Assembly: GCA_025267735.1 (NCBI GenBank)
Contig: CM046307.1
Span: 38,927,231-38,991,230 of the forward strand
Source: Mactra quadrangularis
Taxonomy: Eukaryota > Mollusca > Bivalvia > Venerida > Mactridae
Direction of reading: 5' to 3'
Length of the DNA stretch: 64,000 nt
The notes below the pieces were generated by a model. It did not search any database. It had not been told where the DNA came from and saw nothing but the letters and a program-made list of their open reading frames with translations. Shown piece by piece: positions 21,589 to 34,300 of this stretch. The first letter of the stretch is position 1, and each line of letters begins with the position of its first letter. Both the position numbers and the translations under genes were made by a program.

Positions 21589-21616
21589 AAGTTTAGCGCT
21601 CCGAAGCGCTAAACTT
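21589..21616. repeat. 12-bp perfect hairpin at the array edge
   Basis: AAGTTTAGCGCT, loop CCGA, AGCGCTAAACTT sits exactly where array 1 stops. AGCGCTAAACTT also occurs at 31338-31349, at the left edge of array 2. It may mark the element boundary. Confidence 0.8.
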
Positions 21617-21824
21617 ATTACCAGCATTCGACAGCCGTTGCCAAGTTTAGCCACTATAAGTCAAGTAAAAATTAGTTCTATTGAACGCTATTTTACCACA
21701 ACCACTAAGTATTCCTTCATAGTATGTACGAATGGTCTCTCTTTTACGAAATGATAGTCCTAACTACATCATATGGAACATAATATCATTAAAAATATGC
21801 TGTACCAAAGTGATTGTTTTATAT

Positions 21825-21915
21825 TGGGCACGTTTCACGTAGCTAGCGCTTATTTGCTACAAAAATCGCTTACAAGGAAGCGCTAGCTAGCGATTAGCCC
21901 TTTGGAAAGTGCCCA
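21825..21915. mobile_element. Small foldback element, CTAGCTAGCG type
   Basis: The ends TGGGCAC and GTGCCCA are inverted. GTAGCTAGCGCTT on the left is mirrored by AAGCGCTAGCTAGCG on the right. It is related in its words to 44879-45014 and 61370-61500. No clear target duplication is seen. Confidence 0.6.
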
Positions 21916-23438
21916 TATGTATACGCGCAACGATATCGAACTATTTTTCTATGACGTCATTCAAATCACGCTGCAGGCTGTACATAGCCATTTTTGTTGC
22001 TGTCACAACATGTTGTTATTGAATTACACTGTAAGTATTATTGTTTATCTTGATTTGCATTGTTTTTTACATTTGTTATGCTTTATGTCATCATCTAACC
22101 TGTCTCGCTTAGTCTGTGTTCCCGAACTGAAGTAATCAAACTGAAAATAAGGTCATACACAGATAATGATGCTTAGTCGTGTTCGTTAAGGCGTGGGCGA
22201 CATTTTGTGTGTACAGAGGTTTATTAGAGGGTTCTAGCTGCAAGCTTTTGGCTTGTCCTTTTTTGTTTTATTTATAACTTTGCTATAAGTTGGTGTATCG
22301 CGAAGTTCTTTAGTTTTGGACCACGTACATTGGATGTGATTCAAGTTTTAACGTTTGTTTACATTATCATATGTTCGTGTTTACAGTAAGACAAGGGAAG
22401 TTACTCTCTACGTTTTGCATCTGAGTGCGCTAGAGAAGCATAATTTTATTATTAATTGACTCGATCTTCTGTAAACTAAATTGTTAAAGGATGATGATTA
22501 TTTAAATGTACTTGTTCATTGTCTTTATAATATTCATATGTCAACCCACTTTTAACCAACTCGTCAGTTGCGGGTCATCGACAATTCCGGGTCACTTTTT
22601 TATAATAGTACAGATGACGCCTTAATAATGCAATATTTTAATTATATGATAGTTTAGTCATGTACACTAACCACTTAGCTACCGTTACACAAACTTTCCA
22701 TGCTGACATTTCTTTACCGGAAGTCATAGTCATGAAACACTAAATAGAGTCTTTTCCAACCAATGCGAAAGCATGTGAAGGTTTCGTCCATGCGTTCGAG
22801 AAGTGCGACCCGTAACTATCGAGTTTGCAACATGCAATTTCGAAAATTACAAGCAAATAAACACTATAAATTTAATATAGCATGGTAAGGTGGAAGTATT
22901 TGTTTATCAATTTATGCAGGTTTGATTCCCACAACTTTCGTTTTGAAGAGACACGCATCGTTTGTTTCGTTACTGACCCGGAACTGTCGAGTTCACTGTA
23001 CCCAGCCTGAAATTAGTTTGCGTTCTCAGGAGATGTTATTTACAATCGTTTTTATCTTTCATTAAACTTAAGTACAGTACTGAGCTAAGTTTAAATAAGT
23101 TCCCAGTGAAAATGACATAAAATAATCATACATTGTATGAAGAGGCTCTTTGATAGGTTTATTTTTGTGTCTTAGTTTGACATTTATTCATGTATTTTTT
23201 TTTAATTTTTACTCTGATTTACATAGTGTCAACATAAATTAGGTAATTTTAATTTTATCGGGCACAACTCACCTAACCGATCTTTCCTAGACCTTTATCC
23301 GAAACCAGTACTTACTTCTCATTCTTGTAAATAAACAGATAGTAAACATAAATAAATTTAGATATTAAATAACCGCTTATGAAAAGTGTCTACATAAATT
23401 AGGTAATTTTAATTTTATCTTAATTCCTGTATCATTAG
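21916..23438. other. No gene recognised
   Basis: The stretch is AT-rich. It contains a mollusc-type ACAAGGGAAGTTACTC word at 22391 and a ~20-bp direct repeat (ACATAAATTAGGTAATTTTA) near 23230 and 23390. Small frames have no protein-like features. Confidence 0.4.
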
Positions 23439-24051
23439 TTTCCATAATTGTCGCTCTTTGCGTAAGCACTACAGAAATTTCAGTGAGGAAAGAAATATGT
23501 TGAACTCAAATATAATTGGTTTGGTAGAGACACGGACTCATGATGCCTTTACTGATGATTATACTTTGAGTGGTTTTGAGAAAATCTTTTCTGGTGTTAA
23601 TCAGGCTGCTCATGGATTAGCTGTTTATTACAAAGAACCTTTGCATGTTGAAATTATTGCTATTGGTACATCATCCAGTATAGAATTTATTTTATTAGAC
23701 GTCAATCAATTAATAATTGTTGGATTTCTATATTGTCCTCCTAGAAAGGCAACTGCTTATAATTTTACAATGTTTATGAATGATGTGTTACAAAAATTGT
23801 CTGATTTTTGTGATAGAAAGTTTGTACTAATGGGGGATTTCAACTTTGATTACACCAACAATCGGGCATTATGTAATCAAATAGAACAAAAACTGAAGCT
23901 TACCCATCTACCAACTTCAGAGACTACTGATTACCATTCCTTTATAGACCATCTCTATTCTAATGTTAACAGTGAAAAAATTGTACATTATGGAACCTTT
24001 GAATCATACTACTCAGATCACAAACCCATATTTATTGTATTTGATTGGTAA
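23439..24051 (+). CDS. Endonuclease/exonuclease/phosphatase (EEP) domain frame of a mobile element
   Basis: The region starts after a likely acceptor (TGTATCATTAG) with FHNCRSLRKHYRN and stays open for ~204 codons to TAA. The EEP signature residues appear in order: Asn in HNCRS, Glu in GLVETRT, Asp and Asn in VLMGDFNFD, and SDHKPIF near the end. Such domains cut DNA in non-LTR retrotransposons and in Helitron2/Helentron-type elements. Here no reverse transcriptase or helicase is visible on either side, so the element type is open. The first ATG in frame is at 23497. An upstream exon is expected because the acceptor falls in phase 2. All catalytic positions look intact, so it may be a recent fragment or a 3' exon of a longer gene. 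Confidence 0.75.
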
Positions 24052-24589
24052 TCAGTGTCTTGAATGTATAAGTAATGAAATGCAATTTTCTCCAACTGTG
24101 GGTAGACATACCATCTTATAAGCCTGCTGACTAGATTTTACAAACATTATTTATGATTTAAGTTGGGATAGTGATCAGCACCTTAAATTTGTGTTGTTCT
24201 ACTGATTGATCTATTTATTGTTTAAGACAACAAAACTTGCTAAAAAGGCTTAGAAAATGAAAAAAATCATTGATCACCGGTTTGAAATATTAATATGCCA
24301 GGCTTTCTCAGCCCCTATATCTTACAAATGTGTAAAACTTATGAGGTACCATGCAAGCTGGTATTTTAGCTATAGGTTTGCAACTCAGAAATATACAATA
24401 TAAACTGAAGACTAGTAAGTTTAAGCCTAGTGCTTCATTAAGATGTCTTTGAAGGTACAGCTGTGCTGAAGTTGTATTGTTTAATTATAAATAACTGTAT
24501 ACTCATTCTCATAATGAATATTCACATCAAGATAACTAAATTTATACTGGGTTCAATTAACCATTTGTATTGTATTTTTATCTTTTAAG

Positions 24590-27500
24590 ATGGCTTCAAC
24601 ATCTAGAATAACACCATATGGCAAAATAGTTTATTATGAGTATTTGATGTCATAAAACCAAGCAGCTATACAGGACTGTACAGATGGGGTAGTTAAGCAG
24701 GCTGCCACTGCTGGTTGTACTGATGGCGATTATGTGATAAAGTTGCTGTGTTATTTTAACACAAATTCAAATTCAAAAAGGTACTTATGTTTTATGTATA
24801 TCCATGAAATATATGTCTGTCATAAGTTCACTCATTGCTTGAAAGGCTCTTTAGCATGTCAATCCAGGAGGTAAATAATTGAGTGCATAAAATGGACATT
24901 ATCTGTAAATGTATGATGATTGGTTATTAAGTCTGGAGAAACTGTTATAGATAACATGCATCTCTACATTTGAAACTGTGTATATTTCAACTCTGGTGTA
25001 TTGTGATTTTTTAATGTAATATTACATCTAATGTAATATTGAAACTTGAAACTAATTATTCAGTTGCTATTACCCACTGTAGAAACAAAACAACTAATGC
25101 ATTTTGTCTCTACTGTAATTGTTTTCACATGTAAAGTATTTACAGTACATGCTTACTAGATTTTAGATGTTTTAATCTCCATAACATGTTTTGTAAAATG
25201 ACAATGTTGTTAGAAATTCTGACCAAGTCAAATTGGTATCATGCAAATGCATGTATTTTTAGGAAATCAGATTTATATTGTTGCAAGATGACCCACAGCT
25301 TATTTAAAGAATGACAAAATTCAAGTCAGATCAAAATTCCATTTAGTAGTCATTAGTTTGCACATTTCACAAGTTCCATGTTTTTTGTGTGATTCATACT
25401 AGGTTTAGTACAGCAAATGTCTACTAGACAAATAAAACATTCCATGCAATTATTAATCATTTAATGTAAATGTTGATTCAATGGTATCGACAAATTATTT
25501 GTTCATGGATTATTAGTTATAACACTATTTTTATTGTACTTCTTTTCCAGTTAGACCATTAAGTTCCTTAGTGCTAACATCGGCCTTGAAATTTTTTGTA
25601 ACACAACCAGTTAGAGTTTCACCATCTGATAATACAGATGGTGAGCTTATGATGCATCCATCCACAGCTCAGTAAGTCATTTTGAAAGAAGCTTGGACCT
25701 CTCCAACTAAAAAGATGGTGTCAGTGGGTGCCAAGATAACACAGGTATGTAATGGTATTTTATGGATTATTAGCCGGATTTTTCAACGAAAAAATTCGGC
25801 TAATAGTTTGGCGAACACGGGCGGGAGGGCGGGCGGTCGGGCGGGCGGGCGGGCGGGTGGGCGGGCGGGCGGGCGTCCGTGTCGTTAACAATTGCGTTAA
25901 AGTTTTTAATGTACCATGTATTTCTGCCATTTAAAGTCAGATCTCTACGAAACTTTATACAATGATAACATACCATGTGATGAACAGAATTAGACAGTAA
26001 CCGCAACTCTACCTTGCTTTATTATGGATTATTGCCCTTTGTTATTTCGGGTGTCTGGTGTCGTTAACAATTGCGTTAAAGTTTTTAATTTAGCATATAT
26101 TTCTGCCATTTATTGTCAGATTTTTATGAAACTTCATACAATGATAACATACCATGTGATGAACAGATTAAGACAGTAACCACAACTCTACCTGGCTTAA
26201 AAATGGATTATTTCCCTTTGTTTTTTTTGCGTTAAAGTTTTCAAATTGTTGGATATCTCTGCTATTTATGGTTAAATGTTTATGAAATTTCATACAATGA
26301 TTACATACCATCTGTTGCAAAGAATTAGACAGTAACCACAACTCTACCTGGCTTAATTATGGATTATTTCCCTTTGTAATTTTTGCTTTCAATTTCAAAT
26401 TGTTTGATATCTCTGCCATTTCTGGTTAGATGTTTACAAAATTGCATACAATGATTAAATACCATCTGTTGAAAAGAATTAGACAGTAATGGCAACTCTA
26501 CCTGACTTAATAATGGATTATTTCCCTTTGTTTTTTTGCGTTTAATTTTTCAAATTGTTGGATATCTCTGCCATTTATGGTTAGATGTTTATGAAATTTC
26601 ATACAATGATTACATACCATCTGTTGAAAAGAATTAGACAGTAACAGCAACTCCACCTGGCTTAATAATGGATTATTTCCCTTTGTTTTTTGTGTTAAAG
26701 CTTTCAAATTGTTGGATATCTCTGCCATTTATGGTTAGATGTTTACGAAGTTTCATACAATGATTACATATCATCTGTTGAAAAGAATTAGACAGTAACT
26801 GCAACTCTACCTGGCTTAATAATGGATTATTTCCCTTTGTTATTTTTGTGTTAAAGTTTTCAATTGTTGGGTATCCATGCCATTTATGGTTAGATTATTA
26901 TGAAATTTCATACAATGATTACATACCATCTGTTGAAAAGAATTAGACAGTACTGGCAACTCTACCTGACCTAATAATGGATTATTTCCCTTTGTTTTTT
27001 TGCATTAAATTTTTCAAATTGTTGGATATCTCTGCCATTTATGGTTAGATGTTTATGAAATTTCATACAATGATTACATACCATCTGTTGAAAAGAATTA
27101 GACAGTAACAGCAACTCCACCTGGCTTAATAATGGATTATTTCCCTTTGTTTTTTGTGTTTAAGCTTTCAAATTGTTGGATATCTCTGTTATTTATTGTT
27201 TGATGTTTACGAAGTTTCATACAATGATTACATATCATCTGTTGAAAAGAATTAGACAGTAACCGCAACTCTACCTGGCTTAATAATGGATTATTTCCCT
27301 TTGTTATTTTTGTGTTAAAGTTTTCAATTGTTGGGTATCTCTGCCATTTATGGTTAGATTATTATGAAATTTCATACAATGATTACATACCATCTCTTGA
27401 AAGAATTAGACAGTAACGGTAACTCTACTTGGCTTAAATATGGATTATTTCCCTTTGTATTTCTTATGTTAAAGTTTTCAGTATGTTGGATCTCTCCAAT

Positions 27501-28519
27501 AGCAAGTATTCTGGCATTTTCCAGTCATATTTTCCCGCCATTTTGTTTCAACAATTTCACCATTTGCCATACAAGGTATTTTTTTAAACAAAATTCTCTC
27601 GCCAATTTCATATCATTAGCTTTGCATTATTTTCATCCATAGATTTCATGTCTTATGCCATCTTAGTCAAATACCAACAAAATACTTAGAAAAGATACAA
27701 TAGGACATATAAATAGTTAATGAAACTCTTTATTCCTTTAAGATTAATTATTGCCCTTTGTATTCCTTCTAATAAGCAATATATCAAATGACTTTCTTTT
27801 GTTACAACGTAAACTTGTTCTCGATGTTCCCATATGCAGAAAAATCCGGCTTTAATGTGGCTCCCACATTATCTTTCTTGTATTTTTCTAATTGCCATTC
27901 AAAATTTAAGTGAGGTCCTAATTTGACATAAATTTTAAGTATACATGAGAAACAAAGCAACATTCAAATCAATAGATGGAGAGTTCAAACCTTGCAAAAG
28001 CACTGTTAACTTTCATTAGCTAGATATTTGCCTCTATTTTTATGGCACCCTTGTTTAAGTGTTAAAGCATGCTAAAAGGATAGTATTATTATGTTCGGCT
28101 CAGTGCACCCAATGAGAATAATTGACTGCCAAAAGAAACTGAGATATCTGTCCTAGGATAATAACTGAGCAGTTGGTTAATGTGAATCGGTAACCAAAAT
28201 GCGGTTGCTATATTTTACTACTATTCTTTGTTTGAAGTCAATGCATAAGGATTTAAAGCTCTTGTCTTCTTAACTTCACACATTGTTCTGCTTTCACAAT
28301 GATAATCTTATGTAAAATAACCCTACATATTTTAAGGATTATGAGCAGCAGTGTTATTTTGTAAACTTGTACTGTTAATACATGGCATTACATTGATTGA
28401 ATTCTAAATATGCATTGTGCTCTTATTTTTCTATTATACAGGATGAAGAGACTAGAAGTGTGGATGTAAGAGGATGTGTGCAACTGAAGAGTTATACGTT
28501 GCAAGACTCATCTGGTTGA
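24590..28519 (+). pseudogene. Decayed gene with OB-fold (RPA-like) end
   Basis: Candidate exons are 24590-24780 (ATG after TCTTTTAAG; MASTSRITPYGKIVYYEYL), 25551 or 25564 to 25744, and 28442-28519. The first has an in-frame TAA after YEYLMS, the second an in-frame TAA after MMHPSTAQ. The 25744/28442 junction is in phase 0. It reads KKMVSVGAKITQ then DEETRSVDVRGCVQLKSY and TLQDSSG, ending in TGA. The pattern V-x-G/A-K-I ... V-x-V-R-G ... L-x-D-S-S-G resembles one OB fold of RPA-like proteins. After the TGA, another frame gives IWLSLSHSL, suggesting a frameshifted continuation. A ~155-bp satellite fills the last intron. The function is inference, but the stops and acceptor/donor sites are directly visible. 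Confidence 0.4.
25765..27857. repeat. ~155-bp satellite element with GGGC run
   Basis: Ten or so units carry TGGATTATTTCCCTTTG, TTGGATATCTCTGCCATTTA, TTTCATACAATGATTACATA and GAATTAGACAGTAAC. They recur about every 152-156 bp from 26204 to 27440, and the first units are longer. The left edge has TTAGCCGGATTTTTC and a run of GGGC/GGGCGGGC (about 25820-25873). The right edge has GAAAAATCCGGCTTTAA, the inverse of the left. The open frames inside are by-products. Confidence 0.88.
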
Positions 28520-31337
28520 GCCTAAGTCACTCTTTGTAGAGAGTTAGCCCAGTTTGATTCAAGGACTTGGGAATATGTTGAAATCACAGATCTGATAGTC
28601 AATTAATAGCACATCAGTATTAATGATCACCTGATCTAAAGTAGAGGTATGTTAGTCATGTCTAAGATAACATAGATGTGTTTAATGCTATTACTGATAG
28701 ATACTGCCATTTAAATTACAGAAAGAACATTTTAATGGGACTCAATTACTGGGAAAAATATTCAGATTGACTGTCATTTATTGCATTAGTTGACCTTCAC
28801 ATTAATTTAAATCTCTCTTTAACAGAAACTTACTTAATATGTTGTGATAATTTGTATGCTTAAAGACTTTTTGCTTGCTAGGAATGTGTAGTAAAGCCAG
28901 ACTAATAACACAATGTGTGTTACTTGTCTGTCTCAACAAAAACCATTGAAGTTGATTATTAGCATTATTAAAACTATGATTTGTCATAAAATGTATAATT
29001 AAATTAAGCTTATTATGCCTAAAACTGTGTATTTGACATCAGCTGATCCGGTAAAAAATGTACAATGAGGAAATCACAAATAAAGCCACATTTTGTATTG
29101 ATACATGATGTCTTGTCTTCATGAAAATTGGCAAATTTTGGTTGGCATTAAGTCTAATGTGTATTTCTATCAGTCAACATTTATAGTGGGACCGACATAT
29201 GGTGTGTATATATTTCAATGTGTCTTCATATCTTACCATTATATAGTCTAATGTTATTATCTTTCTGAATGTCAGGTGATGATTGTTCTATCAATCTGTT
29301 AGAGGGAGTTTAACATACATGCTTTAAAATTAATTGAGTTAACATGATACATGATTTCAGCAAGCACATTATCTGACAGAAAAATTTTCACACACTCAAC
29401 CATAATGACACATTTAGGATTAATATCAGACAAGCTATTGATTTTAGGGAAGTTTCTAAATTGTATTTTTGTTTGAATTTCAGAAAAATAGAAGTAGTTC
29501 CTGTTGAATTCAAGAAACTTGAAGGAGTTGCCACTAAGTGCATTACTTTTATTTTTGTTTATCATCAAGTGTTGATTAAGACTGTTAATGTTCATTCAAA
29601 GAAATAAGCATATAGTTTTTTCATGTATTCAACATGTGGGAAGCATCATTATTAACAGCTATTTGTAACAAAAATGTATATCACCGATATAATTTCGGAC
29701 TGTTAAAGTTATGTTGTTCTTAATTGGTTTGATAGTAGTAACAATAATGGATTTACAGTAGACTCTTTGTTTAATGCCACATGACCTTGGTTGTAATGCT
29801 AGACACTTTGATATGTGTCGCAATGTTGCTTTTTATCATAAGTTGTGTTTTTTAGTTTGATATGTATTTAGGTTCAACTCAAGGATAGTTAAGATAGATG
29901 TAACATTTGTATGGGGAGAGTTACTAACCGGTAATACAGTTTTATTTATATATTAATTATTATTCATGTGCCTGTGCATTTACATGTTTGTTGAGCAATA
30001 ATTTAGTAGGCATATGCTTGTCTTTTAACCAGTAAATAAAAGATATACAAATATATATTAGCTTTGTTATACATTTACATGTACATTCATTGTTTTAACC
30101 CTGAATTAATAAGAGTATGATACTGTGTCCACCCTAAATGAACAAATGGAAATCATATTTATGGATATCAAAGATAAACATGACAACTTATAGACAATGA
30201 ATTATGCACTATTCAAACTGACAATTTAATCAAGTTCATGTCAGTCACATTCAATCAAACATCCCAACTTATTAAAATGTGACACATGCATATGTTGCAT
30301 AAGAATCCAATTATTTAGTTTGTTCAGTCTTGTGGTGAATGCTTTTTTACATATATGATGTGTGTACAGTTTGACCATAACCTCACCTTTATGCAAGAAT
30401 ATTCATTACATTAAATATTAATGTAGTATCAATGCTGGATAACACCATTGCCGTGAGGATTATTTGTCGAAATTTAACGCATAAACATACTTCTATTATT
30501 TACTTTGGCTGCCAAAGTGTAGAATGTAGGCAGGATACTGATTTATGCATGGTATGTGTTGATAATTATTAGATTCAAGTGTTAAAGGTTGGATCAGGGT
30601 CAAACTTAAAGCACTATACCATGAAAACTGCATATGCTTCATGTAGTTTATCATCTTGAATAACGTGGACTATCAATTACAAAAATATACCTTGGAAATT
30701 GGACATACAATAGACATACATAGTTGTAGAAATACAACTAGGTTATAGAGATTAACTCGCAAACAATAGTTCTATTATTGTTTAAACTATGACGTGTAAA
30801 GTCAATGTTTACTAACAACTTATCTGCTTTTCTAATAACTAGCTCCAAAGCAACTTTCAGAAGTCTTAATAATAGCAAATGACCATGGATTGTCTTCATA
30901 GTGCATTGAAACGCGAACACCAGTATGTTGTTTTTACTGACTACATTTAATTTACAATGTTGAACCCTTAATCAAAATATTTCATCAGTGTATTTCTGTG
31001 TTCAGACAACATCACCACTGAAACCAATTCCATTAAATTTTAGTTTTCTATGGAATCTTATGTTGATCTCTTTTTCATGATATGATAGTGGTTTATGTAT
31101 ATCTGGGTAGAAGATTCCCAAGGTAGTTCTTAATGGTAGTTTACTTGATATTGCACTTGAGCTATGCTGTATCTACACAAATATATTTCCAATGAAGATA
31201 ATTATTCCTTATTTCTATGCTTTGTCATTTGGACATTAAGTTAAGCAGACAAATTTCATGCTGGTGAAGTAAATTTATTCAAATTGATTCTCAACACTAT
31301 CTTAATTAACTATACATGCCATCCAAACTTGAAAGCA
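28520..31337. other. AT-rich, no gene recognised
   Basis: Possible 3' UTR of the decayed gene at its start, then AT-rich sequence. I find no repeat family, tRNA-like box or protein-like frame here. Frames of up to 98 codons occur, about what chance predicts. Confidence 0.4.
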
Positions 31338-31349
31338 AGCGCTAAACTT

Positions 31350-34300
31350 CAGTGCTTTCAGCACTTTGATTGAATTACTAGCTAGTAGATGGGTATTCAA
31401 GTTGTAGTTCGACCCGGACTCACCAGCATAGGTATTTTTTTTAATTACTAGCTAGTAGATATGTATTCAACTTGTAGTTCGGTCAGGACTCACCAGCATA
31501 GGTATCGTTTGAATTACTAGCTAGTAGTTGGGTATTCAAGTTGTAGTTCGACCAGGACACACCAGCAAAGGTATTTTTGAATAACTAGCTAGTAGATGGA
31601 TATTCAACTTGTAGTTCGACCAGGACTCACCAGCATAGATATCGTTTGAATTACTAGCTAGTAATTGGGTATTCAAGTTGTAGTTCGGCCTGGACATACC
31701 AGCATAGGTATTTTTTGAATTACTAGCTAGTACATTGGTATTCAACTTGTAGTTCGGCCAGGACTCACCAGCATAGGTATCGTTTGAATTACTAGCTAGT
31801 AATTGGGTATTCAAGTTGTAGTTTGGCCTGGACACAACAGCATGGGTATTTTTTGAATTACTAGCTAGTAGTTGGGTATTCATGTTGTAATTCGACCCGG
31901 ACTCACCAGCATAGATATTTTTTGAAATACTAGCTAGTAGTTGGGTATTCAAGTTGTAATTCGACCCGGACTCACCAGCATAGATAGTTTTTGAATTACT
32001 AGCTAGTAGATGGGTATTCAAGTTGTAGTTCGACCCGGACTCGCCAGCATAGGTATTTTTTTTAATTACTAGCTAGTAGTTGGGTATTTAAGTTGTAGTT
32101 CGATCCGGACTCACCAGCATAGGTATCGTTTGAATTACTAGCTAGTAATTGGGTGATAGGTAGTAATTAGTAGATATGTATTCAACTTGTAGTTTTTGAA
32201 TTACTAGCTAGTAGATGGGTATTCAAGTTGTAGTTCGACCCGGACTCACCAGCATAGGTATTTTTTTAATTACTAGCTAGTAGATATGTATTCAACTTGT
32301 AGTTCGGTCAGGACTCACCAGCAAAGGTATCGTTTGAATTACTAGCTAGTAGTTGGGTATTCAAGTTGTAGTTCGACCCGGACTCACCAGCATAGGTATC
32401 GTTTGAATTACTAGCTAGTAGTGGGTATTCAACTTGTAGTTCGGCCAGGACATACCAGCATAGGTTTTTTTTAATTACTAGCCAGTAGTTGGGTATTCAA
32501 CTTGTAGTTCGACCCGGACACACCAGCATATGTATCTTTTGAACTACTAGCTAGTAGTTGGGTGTTCAACTTGTAGTTCGACCCGGACACACCAGCAAAT
32601 GAGGTATGTGAAGTTGGCGTGTAGATTGTACATTGTAATTCAACTCGTAGTTCGCGAATTACTAGACAGCTAGTAGATGGGTATTCAACTTGTATTTCGC
32701 GAATTACGCGCTGGCTAGTAGTTGGGTATTCAACTTGTAGTTCGACCCAGACACAACAGCATAGGTATCTTTTGAATTACTAGGTAGTAGATGGGTATTC
32801 AAGTTGTAGTTCGACCCGGACTCACCAGCATAGGTATTTTTTGAATTACTTGCTATTAGTTGGGCATTCAAGTTGTAGTTCGACCCAGGTACTCTTGCAT
32901 AGGAATTGTTTGAACTACTAGCTAGTAGATGGGTATTCAACTTGTAGTTCGCGAATTACGAGCTGGCTAGTAGTTGGGTATTCAACTTGTAGTTCGACCC
33001 GGACACAGCAGCATAGGTATCATTTGAACTACTAGGTAGTAGATGGGTATTCAAGTTGTAGTTCGACCCAGACTCACCAGCATATGTATTTTTTGAATTA
33101 CTAGCTAGTAGTTGGGTATTCAAGTTGTAGTTCGGCCAGGACACACCAGCATAGGAATTTTTTGAATTACTAGCTAGTAGATGGGTATTCAACTTGTAGT
33201 TCGACCCGGACTCACCAGCATAGGTATTTTTTTAATTACTAGCTAGTAGTTGGGTATTCAAGTTGTAGTTCGACCCGGACACACCAGCATAGGTATCGTT
33301 TGAATTACTAGCTAGTAATTGGGTATTCAAGTTGTAGTTCGGCCTGGACACACCAGCATAGGTATTTTTTGAATTAATGGCTAGTAGATGCATATTCAAC
33401 TTGTAGTTCGACCCGGACTCACCAGCATATGTATTTTTTGAATTACTAGCTAGTACTTGGCTATTCAAGTTGTAGTTCGACCCGGACTCACCAGCATAGG
33501 TATCGTTTGAATTACTAGCTAGTAGTTGGGTATTCAAGTTGTAGTTCGACCCGGACTCACCAGCATAGGTATTTTTTGAATTACTAGCTAGTAGTTGGGT
33601 ATTCAAGTTGTAGTTCGACCCGGACTCACCAGCATAGGTATCGTTTGAATTACTAGCTAGTAGTTGGGTATTCAACTTGTAGTTCGGCCAGGACACACCA
33701 GCATAGGTTTTTTTTGAATTACTAGCCAGTAGATGGGTATTCAACTTGTAGTTCGACCCGGACACACCAGCATATGTATCTTTTGAACTACTAGCTAGTA
33801 ATTGGGTATTCAAGTTGTAGTTCGGCCAGGACACACCAGCAAAGGTATTTTTGAATTACTAGCTAGTAGATGGATATTCAACTTGTAGTTCGACCAGGAC
33901 TCACCAGCATAGATATCGTTTGAATTACTAGCTAGTAATTGGGTATTCAAGTTGTAGTTCGGCCTGGACACACCAGCATAGGTTTTTTTTGAATTACTAG
34001 CTAGTACATGGGTATTCAACTTGTAGTTCGGCCAGGACTCACCAGCATAGATATTTTTTGAATTACTAGCTAGTAGATGGGTATTCAAGTTGTAGTTCGA
34101 CCCGGACTCACCAGCATAGATAGTTTTTGAATTACTAGCTAGTAGATGGGTATTCAAGTTGTAGTTCGACCAGGACACACCAGCAAAGGTATTTTTGAAT
34201 AACTAGCTAGTAGATGGATATTCAACTTGTAGTTCGACCAGGACTCACCAGCATAGATATCGTTTGAATTACTAGCTAGTAATTGGGTATTCAAGTTGTA

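Noticed and set aside
29299..29595. 98-codon minus-strand frame
   Set aside because: AT-rich, no splice sites or domain; frames of this size are expected by chance in a 64-kb AT-rich window.
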